Below the pieces are notes generated by a model. It saw only the letters and a program-made list of their open reading frames with translations, did no database searches and had not been told where the DNA came from. From an uncultured Lachnospiraceae bacterium (GTDB lineage: Bacteria; Bacillota; Clostridia; Lachnospirales; Lachnospiraceae): a DNA stretch of 64,000 nucleotides. The stretch covers positions 1 to 64,000 of the forward strand of contig ONIH01000016.1 of assembly GCA_900317825.1 (NCBI GenBank), in the 5' to 3' direction. Made by a program: the position numbers and the translations under genes. Positions 44,896 to 53,797 of the stretch are shown piece after piece. How positions within the stretch are numbered: the first letter of the stretch is position 1; every line of letters starts with the position of its first letter.

Positions 44896-46998
44896 ATGGG
44901 ATTAAGTAAATGGGAAAAGGATGCAGTTATCGTCAGGGAGGATGACCAGGTGAAGAGCCTGCTCATTCTCCTGAAGGGGACAGTCCAGATGAAGATATCC
45001 GGACTTACTTTTGATATGTATCCGGGAAGCATCATAGGAATCGGCTCGGTTCCGGGTGAGACTTACGGCTTTTCGTGCCGGGCAAAGTCAGATGCAGCGA
45101 CATATTCGTATGATTTTTCATCAATGGATGATATCGAGCAGATCTTTACCGACAATAAAAAAATAGCCCCAGACATGTGCGCTGCAGTGTTAAAAAATGC
45201 GTATAAAATCTACAGCTGTCTTGATCAGCTGCTTGATTCCTCATCCCGTATGTATAAAAATGTCCGGGAAAAGCTCGAAGAGTATCCTGGTCTCTGCAGA
45301 AAAACCGGCGATACGATCCTTGAATTTCCTGATATGAAGGCTTATCCCAAGCCGCCTGAAGAGACAGGCATTGAAGCCTGGAGGGTGAATTTCCTTAAAG
45401 GACTATTATCTTTTGATGAGATAAAAGAAGAGATCCTTACGGGGCAGAACGCACTCTCGATAGGCTACACCTGTATCACTATCGAGTTTCTCCACGATGT
45501 AAAGAAAAAAATAACCGAATTCCAGAAATATATAGAAGGCTTAAAGGCAGCTTCCCAGGAATTCCTGATGGTTTACTCCGCTCTAAGTGCAAAGAATTCG
45601 GCAATAGAGACAGGAGATCCTGATTCCATGCCGAAGCTGGAGGGTCTTATGGATCAGATCCTTGTGTTCTCGAAAGCTCCGGTGGAAAAAGCTGCGGAAC
45701 TCAAGCAGTGCATGGCCGAGTATAAGGGCTTCAGTGACAGGTACGGAGTTACCGATGAGCACAGAAAGGTCAGAAGGAAGCTGGCAAAAGCATTTTATCC
45801 TATTTATGAGGCGGTGCTTTTACAAGTATTCAAGTCAAAGGCAGAGCCTCCTGTTTTTGTAAAGATGTTCCTGATGTTTGGGCTTCTCGACGAGACCATA
45901 GTGACTCCGGACGAGCTTCAGACGCTGTACGGCTTCACGAAGTCTTACAGGCCTGATACGTCAGGACATGTCATGTGCGCGTGGGAATGGCTGAAACGCA
46001 TTTTTGACATGGAGGCAGAGCCTTCGAGGAACGAATTCGACCTCGATTACCCGAGCTATCTGAGAGAACTTAAGAACAACGGCGAGATAGACGAGGAAGA
46101 GGAGAAAAAATATCTGATCAGTCCGAGACGCCGTCTCCATTTCGAACTGAACAATATGTTCGCGCTTGGAAACCGAATGACATTCGGCCGTATGAGCGCC
46201 TTTGAACCGGTATTCGATGATGTGAATGTGATCGGTTCGATGGACAGAGGCTACCTCTATACTGAAAAGATCATGAAGGAGCTGTCATTCGTGACAGATC
46301 GGGACTTCGGCATTTTTTACAGGAATGATATCTATTCGGCACCGGAGCAGGGTGTTATGCAGATACCTATCCATCGCCAATTCCTCCCGAATATCATCAT
46401 GATGCCGAATATGGGCTCGAGATTCGTCCTCTGGCAGGAGATAGAGGGAAAGAAGAGGCAGTCAAATGCCAGGATGCTGGTTCCTATCATCATGTCAGAA
46501 GACATCAGCGATAACATGATAAAGCTGTGCGGTGAGTTCCGCTGGGAGATGTGCAAGACTGAGCAGGGTATCCATTGGAACGATATGCGTGATCCTTCCC
46601 TGACTGCCGAATACACAGACTACCTGCAGTTCTATAAGAAGAACTCAGCGTTTACCGCAGACATCAAGGAGAAGATAAAGACAGTGCTCAAAAAGCATAA
46701 TAATAACTACAAAAATGTCTTTGTCTCCGATTATCATGACTATCTGCGCTACGAGAGTAACGGCTCCATGAGGCTTCTAAAGCCTGCCCGTGAGATACTC
46801 GCGAAGTACTGTCCGTTTACAGGAGACGCCAAAGCGCTGCTTGCCGGCAACCCGACTTACCAGTCATTTGTCGAGAGATTTAACAATCACGAGGCAAAGG
46901 ACCGCCGTGTAGTACAGCTTACTATAAAGCGCTTCGAAAAGGACGGAATAGACATTCCTAAGGAACTGACAGACGAAGTTAATTATTTAAGTCATTGA
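44896..46998 (+). CDS. Large unknown protein with cyclic-nucleotide-binding-like start
   Basis: A 700-residue soluble protein. The first 90 residues look like a cNMP-binding beta-roll (KSLLILLKGTVQMKI then MYPGSIIGIGSVPGE) but lack the clear phosphate-binding cassette. The rest, about 600 residues, is mostly helical and charged with no motif I recognise; short blocks such as SPRRRLHFELNNMFALGNRMTFGR and FLPNIIMMPNMGSRFVLWQEI-like text look conserved rather than random. No membrane segment or DNA-binding motif is evident. An AAAGGG site precedes the ATG. It lies 17 bases after alaS and a promoter for rpsU overlaps its end. I assign no function. Confidence 0.7.
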   Translation: MGLSKWEKDAVIVREDDQVKSLLILLKGTVQMKISGLTFDMYPGSIIGIGSVPGETYGFSCRAKSDAATYSYDFSSMDDIEQIFTDNKKIAPDMCAAVLKNAYKIYSCLDQLLDSSSRMYKNVREKLEEYPGLCRKTGDTILEFPDMKAYPKPPEETGIEAWRVNFLKGLLSFDEIKEEILTGQNALSIGYTCITIEFLHDVKKKITEFQKYIEGLKAASQEFLMVYSALSAKNSAIETGDPDSMPKLEGLMDQILVFSKAPVEKAAELKQCMAEYKGFSDRYGVTDEHRKVRRKLAKAFYPIYEAVLLQVFKSKAEPPVFVKMFLMFGLLDETIVTPDELQTLYGFTKSYRPDTSGHVMCAWEWLKRIFDMEAEPSRNEFDLDYPSYLRELKNNGEIDEEEEKKYLISPRRRLHFELNNMFALGNRMTFGRMSAFEPVFDDVNVIGSMDRGYLYTEKIMKELSFVTDRDFGIFYRNDIYSAPEQGVMQIPIHRQFLPNIIMMPNMGSRFVLWQEIEGKKRQSNARMLVPIIMSEDISDNMIKLCGEFRWEMCKTEQGIHWNDMRDPSLTAEYTDYLQFYKKNSAFTADIKEKIKTVLKKHNNNYKNVFVSDYHDYLRYESNGSMRLLKPAREILAKYCPFTGDAKALLAGNPTYQSFVERFNNHEAKDRRVVQLTIKRFEKDGIDIPKELTDEVNYLSH

Positions 46999-47022
46999 CA
47001 AATCTGCTCAGAGTGATATAAT
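46995..47022 (+). promoter_or_regulatory. Promoter of rpsU
   Basis: Consensus TTGACA (46995-47000), 16 bases and consensus TATAAT (47017-47022), one of the best promoters in the window. The leader (about 47030-47094) can pair TCGACC (47038-47043) with GGTCGA (47083-47088), closing a stem around the GGAGGGAGG ribosome site. Confidence 0.82.
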
Positions 47023-47094
47023 ACTCTTTGTGTGAAATCGACCGTCCGGTTGTGTTTTGCATGAATCCCATAATCGGAGGGAGGTCGAGCAAGA

Positions 47095-47181
47095 GTGGCA
47101 ACCGTTATCGTAAAAGAAAACGAATCATTAGACAGTGCACTTCGCAGATTTAAGCGTAACTGTGCTAAGGCAGGCAACTAA
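47095..47181 (+). pseudogene. rpsU: 30S ribosomal protein S21, truncated
   Basis: The GTG start is supported by GGAGGGAGG (47076-47084). The 28 codons read ATVIVKENESLDSALRRF then KRNCAKAGN, which is the N-terminal half of S21 with normal conservation. Then comes TAA. The usual second half (the basic EIRKREHYEKPS...KRKKKSEAARKR part, about 30 residues) is absent in all frames, and a terminator follows 40 bases later. The promoter, start and terminator all look normal, so an in-frame internal deletion fits best, either real or an assembly error. S21 is dispensable in Bacillus subtilis. Confidence 0.78.
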
Positions 47182-47221
47182 GTCTTTATTTTCGCCACAT
47201 ACGGTGAAAGGGATTACAGAA

Positions 47222-47248
47222 GGAGCTTCTTCGGAAGTTCCTTTTTTT
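47222..47248 (+). terminator. Terminator of rpsU
   Basis: GGAGCTTC (47222-47229) and GAAGTTCC (47234-47241) pair around a TTCG loop, with one G-T wobble, and are followed by seven T (47242-47248). Confidence 0.9.
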
Positions 47249-47270
47249 GTGTTCTTTTGCCGATACACGG

Positions 47271-47298
47271 TTGACATTTCACTTCACAGTGGTAAACT
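47271..47298 (+). promoter_or_regulatory. Promoter upstream of the gltB leader
   Basis: TTGACA (47271-47276), 16 bases and TAAACT (47293-47298). Transcription from here would meet a terminator hairpin within about 20 bases of the start. Confidence 0.65.
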
Positions 47299-47319
47299 AA
47301 AAATCAGTTAAGCGAATCA

Positions 47320-47360
47320 AAGGAGATTCCACTGGTGACAGGTGGAGTCTCCTTATTTTT
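47320..47360 (+). terminator. Leader terminator or short-RNA end before gltB
   Basis: AAGGAGATTCCAC (47320-47332) and GTGGAGTCTCCTT (47342-47354) form a 13-base stem with one G-T wobble, followed by ATTTTT. With the promoter just upstream it defines an RNA of about 55 bases, either an attenuator for gltB or a free small RNA. Confidence 0.75.
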
Positions 47361-47382
47361 ATGCGTATTAATGGAGCGGTGC

Positions 47383-47467
47383 TGTCAGGAATAGTTCCGC
47401 CAGTGTAAGCTCGCTTACACACCTGGCGGGGACTGTTCCTGACAATAGCGCGAAAGCGCGAGTTTTT
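47383..47467 (+). repeat. Nested palindromic element 2
   Basis: Outer arms TGTCAGGAA...CGCCAG and their imperfect complement (47383-47403 and 47423-47444) enclose a perfect TGTAAGC-TC-GCTTACA hairpin. Next to it GCGC-GAAA-GCGC (47448-47459) has a GNRA-type loop and is followed by a T run, which is terminator-like. Confidence 0.78.
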
Positions 47468-47480
47468 GCACCACGAAAAC

Positions 47481-47503
47481 AATTGTCAAATAATCTGACA
47501 ATT
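47481..47503 (+). repeat. Short inverted repeat before gltB
   Basis: A perfect 8-base inverted repeat, AATTGTCA (47481-47488) and TGACAATT (47496-47503). It may be a protein-binding site or a small hairpin between the two larger palindromic elements. Confidence 0.55.
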
Positions 47504-47516
47504 TCCCAGGCAATAA

Positions 47517-47638
47517 ATGAGCGATGCTGATAGATGCGCTGCTGACAGTTTGAGCTTGCTCAATGACTGACAGCAGCACAGCTATCAATAGTGCGAACGC
47601 GCGGATAAGCAGCCACGAAGTGGCTGCGCATCGCTCAT
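47517..47638 (+). repeat. Nested palindromic element 3
   Basis: Outer arms ATGAGCGATGC (47517-47527) and GCATCGCTCAT (47628-47638) are perfect complements. Inside are TGATAG/CTATCA, GCTGCTG-type arms around TTGAGC-TT-GCTCAA, and GCAGCCAC-GAA-GTGGCTGC. The whole could fold as a branched cruciform or RNA. It ends 25 bases before gltB, so it would lie in any gltB leader. Confidence 0.8.
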
Positions 47639-47662
47639 AGTTTTTAAAAGAAAGGAAAAGCT

Positions 47663-50600
47663 ATGTCAAATCCAAGAGAAGAAAGGCTTGCAAAACCGGA
47701 AGGCTTATACGATCCTGCTTTTGAGCATGACAGCTGCGGTATCGGAGCAGTCGTAAGCATCAAAGGCATAAGGACTCATAAGACAGTTTCCGACGCCTTA
47801 AAGATTGTGGAGAACTTAGAGCATAGAGCTGGAAAAGACGCTACTGGCACCACAGGTGACGGTGTAGGTATCCTGCTCCAGATCTCGCATAAATTTTTCA
47901 AAAAGGCAGCAGGCGAGATAGGAATCGACCTGAAGGAAGAGGGCGACTATGGAGTCGGCATGTTCTTCCTGCCTACTGAAGAACTTCAGCGCAAGCGTGT
48001 CCAGAAGATGTTCGAGATCATCGCCGAAAAGGAGGGCGTGCCTTTCCTTGGATGGAGAGATGTCCCGGTAAAGACCGAGATACTTGGAAATCTCGCGAAG
48101 TCTACTATGCCATATATGGCACAGGCATTTGTCGGAAGACCGGAGGGCATAGAGAAGGGACTGCCGTTCGACAGGAAGCTCTATGTAGTGCGCCGTGTCT
48201 TTGAGCAGACCTGTGAGGAGAGCGCGTATGTAGCTTCCCTTTCTTCGAGAACTATCGTATATAAGGGCATGATGCTCGTGAACCAGCTTCGTACCTTCTA
48301 TTCAGATCTGACAGATCCTGACTATGAAGTGGCTATAGCCATCGTGCATTCACGTTTCTCGACGAACACGAACCCGAGCTGGGAGCGTGCTCATCCGAAC
48401 AGATACATGGTCCACAATGGTGAGATCAACACCATAAAGGGTAATGCTGATAAGATGCTTTCCCGTGAGGAGACCATGTACTCCGAGTACCTCGAGCAGG
48501 ATATGTCGAAGATCATCCCGGTCGTAAATACGAACGGGTCAGATTCGGCAATGCTCGACAATACTCTGGAATTCCTGATGATGAACGGAATGCCGCTTCC
48601 TCTTGCAGTTATGGTCACCATTCCTGAGCCGTGGGCGAATAACCGCGCGATGGATGAGAAGAGAAAAGACTTCTACGAGTATTACGCTACGATGATGGAG
48701 CCGTGGGATGGACCGGCTTCGATCATTTTCTCAGATGGAGATATCATGGGAGCAGTCCTCGACCGTAATGGACTCCGTCCTTCGAGATACTATGTGACAG
48801 ATGATGACTACCTGATCCTTTCTTCAGAGGTCGGCGTGCTTCCTGTAGATGAGAGCCATATCGTGAAAAAAGACCGTCTGATGCCGGGCAGAATGCTTCT
48901 CGTGGATACAAAGCAGAAGAGGCTTATAGATGACAAGGAAGTAAAGAATATGTACGCTTCCCGTCATCCATTCGGTGAGTGGCTCGACCAGAACCTTGTG
49001 AATCTCTCAGATGTACCTATCCCGAACAGACCGGTTCCTGAGAATTCCAAGGCTGACAGGCAGAGGCTTCTCAAGGCTTTCGGCTATTCATATGAGGATG
49101 TACGTGAGGGCATCATGCCTATGGCAGAAAACGGCGCTGAGTCGATAGGCGCCATGGGAGTAGATACTCCGCTGGCTGTACTTTCAAACCAGCACAGGCC
49201 GCTGTTCGACTATTTCAAGCAGCTGTTCGCACAGGTTACGAACCCGCCTATAGATTCGATCCGTGAAAAAATAGTCACATCGACTACTATTTTCCTTGGC
49301 ACCGCAGGAAACGTCCTAAAGGAGAGTGCAAAGAACTGCAACCTTCTCCGTATAAATCACCCGATCCTTTCCGATACAGACCTTCTCCGTATCAGATATA
49401 TGGACAGGCCGGGATTTAAGGTAGAGACGATACCTATCACCTATTATAAAAATACTTCTCTTGAGAAGGCTATCGAGCATCTTTTTGTGGAAGCAGACAG
49501 AGCATACAGAGACAGGGCGAATATCCTGATCCTTAGTGACAGAGGAGTCGATGAGAACCATGTGGCGATTCCTTCACTCCTCGCAGTATCAGCACTCCAG
49601 CAGCATCTGGTACGCACGAAGAAGAGAACCAGACTTTCACTTGTACTCGAAAGCGGAGAGCCTAGAAATGTACACCATTTCGCTACTCTGTTAGGCTACG
49701 GTGCCTCAGCTATCAACCCTTACTTAGCGCACGAGAGCATCCACCAGCTTATAGAAGAGGGAACGCTGAAGAAGGACTACTATGCAGCCTGCAACGCCTA
49801 TGACGAGGCTATCCTTTCAGGCATTGTAAAAATAGCTTCAAAGATGGGTATCTCAACGATCCAGTCATATCAGGGCGCAAAGATCTTCGAAGCAGTCGGC
49901 ATCGACCGTTCGGTGATCGACAGATACTTTACCGGTACGACTTCTCCTATCGGCGGCATTACCTTAGATGACATCGCAAAGGATGTCGAATACCGTCATG
50001 ACAAGGCTTTTGATCCGCTTGAATTAGGCGAAGATACGACCTTAGATTCCAGCGGCTATCACAAGATGCGTTCAGGAAAAGAAGAGCATCTGTATAACCC
50101 GAACACTATCCACATGCTTCAGAAGTCTACCTGGACAGGCGACTATCAGCTGTTCAAGCAGTATGAGGATGAAGTCGAGAGAGAGGACTGTGTCAAGAAT
50201 CTCCGTGGACTTTTAGACTTCAAATACCCGAAGAAGGGAATTCCTCTTTCAGAGGTAGAGCCGGCAAGCTCGATCATGAGAAGGTTCAAGACAGGTGCCA
50301 TGAGCTACGGATCTATTTCCCGTGAGGCACATGAGACACTTGCCATTGCGATGAACATGATCCACGGCAAGTCGAATACAGGTGAAGGCGGCGAGGAAGA
50401 AGACCGCCTGACAGTAGGCGCTGACGGAATGAACCGCTGCTCAGCCATAAAGCAGGTGGCAAGCGGACGTTTCGGAGTTACCTCGGTTTACCTTAATTCC
50501 GCGCAGGAGATCCAGATAAAAATGGCTCAGGGTGCCAAGCCTGGTGAAGGCGGTCATCTCCCGGGAAAGAAAGTATATCCGTGGATCGCGAAGACGAGAC

Positions 50601-52258
50601 TTTCTACCCCAGGTGTATCGCTGATCTCTCCACCGCCTCATCACGATATCTATTCTATCGAGGACCTGGCAGAGCTCATCTACGACCTTAAGAATGCGAA
50701 CGACAAGGCACGTATTTCCGTAAAGCTCGTCTCTGAGGCAGGCGTCGGAACTGTAGCCTCTGGTGTCGCAAAGGCTGGAGCACAGGTCATCCTGATCTCT
50801 GGCCATGACGGAGGTACAGGTGCCGCACCGCTCTCATCTATCCACAATGCCGGAATGCCTTGGGAGCTCGGAGTTGCCGAGGCTCATCAGACCCTCATCA
50901 GAAACGGTCTTCGTGAAAAAGTGATCATCGAGACTGACGGTAAGCTGATGACAGGCCGCGATGTAGCCATAGCAGCAATGCTCGGTGCTGAGGAATACGG
51001 ATTTGCTACGGCACCACTTGTCACTATGGGATGTGTAATGATGCGTGTCTGCAACAAGGATACCTGTCCTGTAGGTATAGCTACCCAGAACCCTGTTCTC
51101 AGAAAGCGTTTTGCCGGAAAGCCGGAGTACGTGGTGAACTTCATGAAGTTCATCGCAGAAGACCTTCGTGAGATCATGGCGAAGCTCGGAGTGCGTACCA
51201 TCGACGAACTCGTCGGAAGAAGTGACCTTCTTCAGGTTCGCGAGAATGTTACCGATGGTAAGCATCCGAAGTACGCAAAGGTCGATATGTCCAATGTACT
51301 GAACAATCCGTTCGTAAAGGACATGAAGCCTGTACATTACGATAAGAAAAATGAGTTCGACTTCAAGCTGAATGAGACACTTGACGAAAAGGTTCTCTTA
51401 AAGAAGCTTCCTCTCGACATAGAGCCAGGCGAAAAGAAGTCGGTAGATGTCGATGTGAAAAATACCGACCGTGCCTTCGGAACCCTCTTCGGCTCACGGA
51501 TCACGAGAAAGTATAAGGAATCACTCCCGGATGACACCTACACAGTTCACTGCAAGGGAGCTGGCGGACAGAGTTTTGGGGCCTTTATCCCGAAGGGACT
51601 CACTCTCGAACTGGTCGGCGATTCAAACGACTACTTTGGTAAGGGTCTCTCAGGCGGAAAGCTCATCGTATATCCTCCGAAAGGTTCAAAGATCCCTGCT
51701 GATGAGAATATCGTGATCGGAAACGTAGCTCTCTATGGTGCTACTAGCGGCAAGGCATTTATCTCTGGTGTCGCAGGCGAGAGATTCCTCGTAAGGAACT
51801 CCGGAGCTACGGCAGTAGTAGAAGGCGTCGGAGACCACGGATGCGAGTACATGACAGGAGGTACAGCAGTTATCCTTGGACGTACCGGAAAGAATTTTGC
51901 TGCAGGAATGAGCGGCGGAATAGCATATGTGCTTGATGAGGACGCTACACTCTACAAGAGACTGAACCAGTCGATGGTAAGCCTCGAGCAGGTAACAGAT
52001 AAGTACGACGTACAGGAACTCAAAGAGCTTATCGCAGAGCACGTATCAGTGACCGGCTCTGAAAAGGGCAAGAAGATCTTCGACCATTTTGCCGAGTATC
52101 TGCCGAAGTTCAAAAAAGTCGTTCCGCACGACTTCAAGAAGATGCAGCAGTCGATAGCATGGATGGAAGAAAAGGGTCTGTCGTCTGAAGCCGCTCAGAT
52201 GGAGGCTTTCAGGGCTGTTACAGGACAGAGTGATGTTAAAATAGGGGTCAGGAATTAG
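47663..52258 (+). CDS. gltB: Glutamate synthase large subunit
   Basis: Makes glutamate from glutamine and 2-oxoglutarate with the small subunit. The 1531-residue protein begins with a class II glutaminase domain: Cys 25 in HDSCGIGAV is expected to become the N-terminal nucleophile after removal of a short propeptide. The central and FMN-binding synthase domains follow, with GEGGEE and VSEAGVGTVASGVAKAGA. The 3Fe-4S cysteines are C1124, C1130 and C1135 (CVMMRVCNKDTC). A beta-helix with GGTAVILGRTGKNFAAGMSGG ends the protein. AAAGGAAAAG precedes the ATG. The last few codons (KIGVRN) already fall in the G-rich repeat that spans the junction with gltD. Confidence 0.97.
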   Translation: MSNPREERLAKPEGLYDPAFEHDSCGIGAVVSIKGIRTHKTVSDALKIVENLEHRAGKDATGTTGDGVGILLQISHKFFKKAAGEIGIDLKEEGDYGVGMFFLPTEELQRKRVQKMFEIIAEKEGVPFLGWRDVPVKTEILGNLAKSTMPYMAQAFVGRPEGIEKGLPFDRKLYVVRRVFEQTCEESAYVASLSSRTIVYKGMMLVNQLRTFYSDLTDPDYEVAIAIVHSRFSTNTNPSWERAHPNRYMVHNGEINTIKGNADKMLSREETMYSEYLEQDMSKIIPVVNTNGSDSAMLDNTLEFLMMNGMPLPLAVMVTIPEPWANNRAMDEKRKDFYEYYATMMEPWDGPASIIFSDGDIMGAVLDRNGLRPSRYYVTDDDYLILSSEVGVLPVDESHIVKKDRLMPGRMLLVDTKQKRLIDDKEVKNMYASRHPFGEWLDQNLVNLSDVPIPNRPVPENSKADRQRLLKAFGYSYEDVREGIMPMAENGAESIGAMGVDTPLAVLSNQHRPLFDYFKQLFAQVTNPPIDSIREKIVTSTTIFLGTAGNVLKESAKNCNLLRINHPILSDTDLLRIRYMDRPGFKVETIPITYYKNTSLEKAIEHLFVEADRAYRDRANILILSDRGVDENHVAIPSLLAVSALQQHLVRTKKRTRLSLVLESGEPRNVHHFATLLGYGASAINPYLAHESIHQLIEEGTLKKDYYAACNAYDEAILSGIVKIASKMGISTIQSYQGAKIFEAVGIDRSVIDRYFTGTTSPIGGITLDDIAKDVEYRHDKAFDPLELGEDTTLDSSGYHKMRSGKEEHLYNPNTIHMLQKSTWTGDYQLFKQYEDEVEREDCVKNLRGLLDFKYPKKGIPLSEVEPASSIMRRFKTGAMSYGSISREAHETLAIAMNMIHGKSNTGEGGEEEDRLTVGADGMNRCSAIKQVASGRFGVTSVYLNSAQEIQIKMAQGAKPGEGGHLPGKKVYPWIAKTRLSTPGVSLISPPPHHDIYSIEDLAELIYDLKNANDKARISVKLVSEAGVGTVASGVAKAGAQVILISGHDGGTGAAPLSSIHNAGMPWELGVAEAHQTLIRNGLREKVIIETDGKLMTGRDVAIAAMLGAEEYGFATAPLVTMGCVMMRVCNKDTCPVGIATQNPVLRKRFAGKPEYVVNFMKFIAEDLREIMAKLGVRTIDELVGRSDLLQVRENVTDGKHPKYAKVDMSNVLNNPFVKDMKPVHYDKKNEFDFKLNETLDEKVLLKKLPLDIEPGEKKSVDVDVKNTDRAFGTLFGSRITRKYKESLPDDTYTVHCKGAGGQSFGAFIPKGLTLELVGDSNDYFGKGLSGGKLIVYPPKGSKIPADENIVIGNVALYGATSGKAFISGVAGERFLVRNSGATAVVEGVGDHGCEYMTGGTAVILGRTGKNFAAGMSGGIAYVLDEDATLYKRLNQSMVSLEQVTDKYDVQELKELIAEHVSVTGSEKGKKIFDHFAEYLPKFKKVVPHDFKKMQQSIAWMEEKGLSSEAAQMEAFRAVTGQSDVKIGVRN

Positions 52259-52337
52259 GATATAGGGTTTAGGGGCCAGGAAATAGGGACTAGTGGGTAA
52301 TAAGCTATTCCCTATCCCCTATATCCTATCCCCTGAT
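52236..52337 (+). repeat. GGGATA-type repeat spanning the gltB-gltD junction
   Basis: About 65 bases of degenerate ATAGGG/TTAGGGG units on the + strand are followed by about 30 bases of the reverse form (CCCTATCCCC...), so the two halves can pair. The G-rich half has four runs of three or more G (within 52264-52298) that might form a quadruplex. It codes for the last residues of gltB, contains its stop, and codes for the first residues of gltD. Confidence 0.8.
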
Positions 52338-53744
52338 TTTCACGAATTCCATACGCCTTTATCATACGAAAAACAGTCGCTTCAGGGCGCCAGATGTATG
52401 GACTGCGGTGTTCCGTTCTGCCAGTACGGTTGCAATATCGCCGGTATGACCTCAGGCTGTCCTCTGAATAATCTCGTTCCGGAATGGAACGACCTCGTAT
52501 ATCATGGAAATTACGAGCAGGCTTATATCAGGCTCCACAAGACTTCGAATTTCCCAGAGTTTACGAGCCGTGTCTGCCCGGCGCTCTGCGAGAAGGCCTG
52601 CACGAACGGTCTTCACTCAGAACCTGTTTCGACGAAAGAGAATGAAAAGGCAATCATCGAATACGCCTATGAGCACGGTATCGCAAAAGCCCGCCCGCCA
52701 AAGGTGCGCACCGGGAAGAAAGTCGCAGTCATTGGAAGCGGCCCTTCAGGACTTGCTGTCGCTGATCAGCTGAACCAGAGAGGACACCTGGTGACCGTGT
52801 ATGAAAGACACGATAAGGTCGGCGGTCTCTTGAGGTACGGCATTCCGAATATGAAGCTCGAAAAGAGTGTAATTGACAGGAAAATAAAGGTCATGGAGGA
52901 TGAGGGGATCACCTTCGTGACAAATGCCGATGCCGGTGTCTCGCTTAAGGCTTCTTCACTTGAAAAAGATTACGATGCTGTAGTTCTCTGTTGCGGTGCT
53001 TCTCATCCGAGAGACATATCAGCTCCGGGACGTGAGGCAAAGGGCATCTACTATGCTGTGGATTTTCTTACATCTACGACGAAAGCTCTTGATGAGAATG
53101 CCATTCCGCAGGGTGATTTCATCTCTGCAAAGGGTAAGGATGTCATCGTTATCGGCGGTGGTGATACAGGAAATGACTGTGTCGGTACCTGCATGAGACA
53201 CGGCGCCAAGTCTGTGACACAGCTTGAGATGATGCCGGCCCCTCCAGTCGAGAGAACCCCGCAGAACAGCTGGCCTGAGTGGCCGCGCATCTTAAAGACG
53301 GACTACGGTCAGGAAGAGGCTATAGCTGTATTCGGTCATGACCCACGTATCTACCAGACGACTGTAAAGGAGTATAAGAAGGATAAAAAGGGTGACCTTA
53401 AGTCTGTAGTTCTCGTTTCCCTCGAAGCAAAGAAGGACGAGAAGACCGGCAGACTGAATATGGTTCCTATCGAAGGAAGCGAGAAGGAAGTCCCTTGTCA
53501 GCTTGTCCTTATAGCAGCAGGCTTCCTGGGCTCTGAAAAGTACGTAACCGACGCCTTCAAAGTCTCACTCGACAAACGCACCAATGTCGAGGGTGTAAAC
53601 GGCAGTCACGCCACCTCAGTGAAAAAGGTATTCACTGCCGGCGACATGCACACCGGCCAGTCCCTCGTCGTCAAAGCCATCGCCGAAGGCCGCAAATGCG
53701 CCCGCGAGGTCGACGAGTTCCTGATGGGATACTCAAACCTGTAA
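52293..53744 (+). CDS. gltD: Glutamate synthase small subunit, N-terminus altered
   Basis: NADPH-oxidising flavoprotein partner of GltB, which carries two 4Fe-4S clusters. The 483-residue protein has the N-terminal cluster cysteines in [13 protein letters not shown] (about 35-47), [12 protein letters not shown], and [12 protein letters not shown]. The FAD site is [16 protein letters not shown] (about 147-162) and the NADPH site [14 protein letters not shown] (about 287-300). The normal first 25 residues (usually MGKPTGF... to ERIKD) are replaced by repeat-encoded sequence, and homology begins at [10 protein letters not shown]. The start is GTG with only a weak TAGGG site, or translation depends on coupling to gltB, whose stop lies 34 bases upstream. 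Confidence 0.93.
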   Translation: MGNKLFPIPYILSPDFHEFHTPLSYEKQSLQGARCMDCGVPFCQYGCNIAGMTSGCPLNNLVPEWNDLVYHGNYEQAYIRLHKTSNFPEFTSRVCPALCEKACTNGLHSEPVSTKENEKAIIEYAYEHGIAKARPPKVRTGKKVAVIGSGPSGLAVADQLNQRGHLVTVYERHDKVGGLLRYGIPNMKLEKSVIDRKIKVMEDEGITFVTNADAGVSLKASSLEKDYDAVVLCCGASHPRDISAPGREAKGIYYAVDFLTSTTKALDENAIPQGDFISAKGKDVIVIGGGDTGNDCVGTCMRHGAKSVTQLEMMPAPPVERTPQNSWPEWPRILKTDYGQEEAIAVFGHDPRIYQTTVKEYKKDKKGDLKSVVLVSLEAKKDEKTGRLNMVPIEGSEKEVPCQLVLIAAGFLGSEKYVTDAFKVSLDKRTNVEGVNGSHATSVKKVFTAGDMHTGQSLVVKAIAEGRKCAREVDEFLMGYSNL

Positions 53745-53761
53745 AGATCTGCAGTGTCTCT

Positions 53762-53790
53762 TTGCATATTTTATCTTAGCGTGGTAAAAT
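53762..53790 (+). promoter_or_regulatory. Promoter of the FAD protein gene, predicted leaderless
   Basis: TTGCAT (53762-53767), 17 bases and TAAAAT (53785-53790). The ATG begins 7 bases after the -10 box, right at the predicted transcription start. There is no Shine-Dalgarno sequence. Confidence 0.7.
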
Positions 53791-53797
53791 ACAGCAC

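Noticed and set aside
47383..47638. CRISPR array
   Set aside because: The palindromes differ in sequence and are nested, without regular repeats and spacers, and there are no cas genes.
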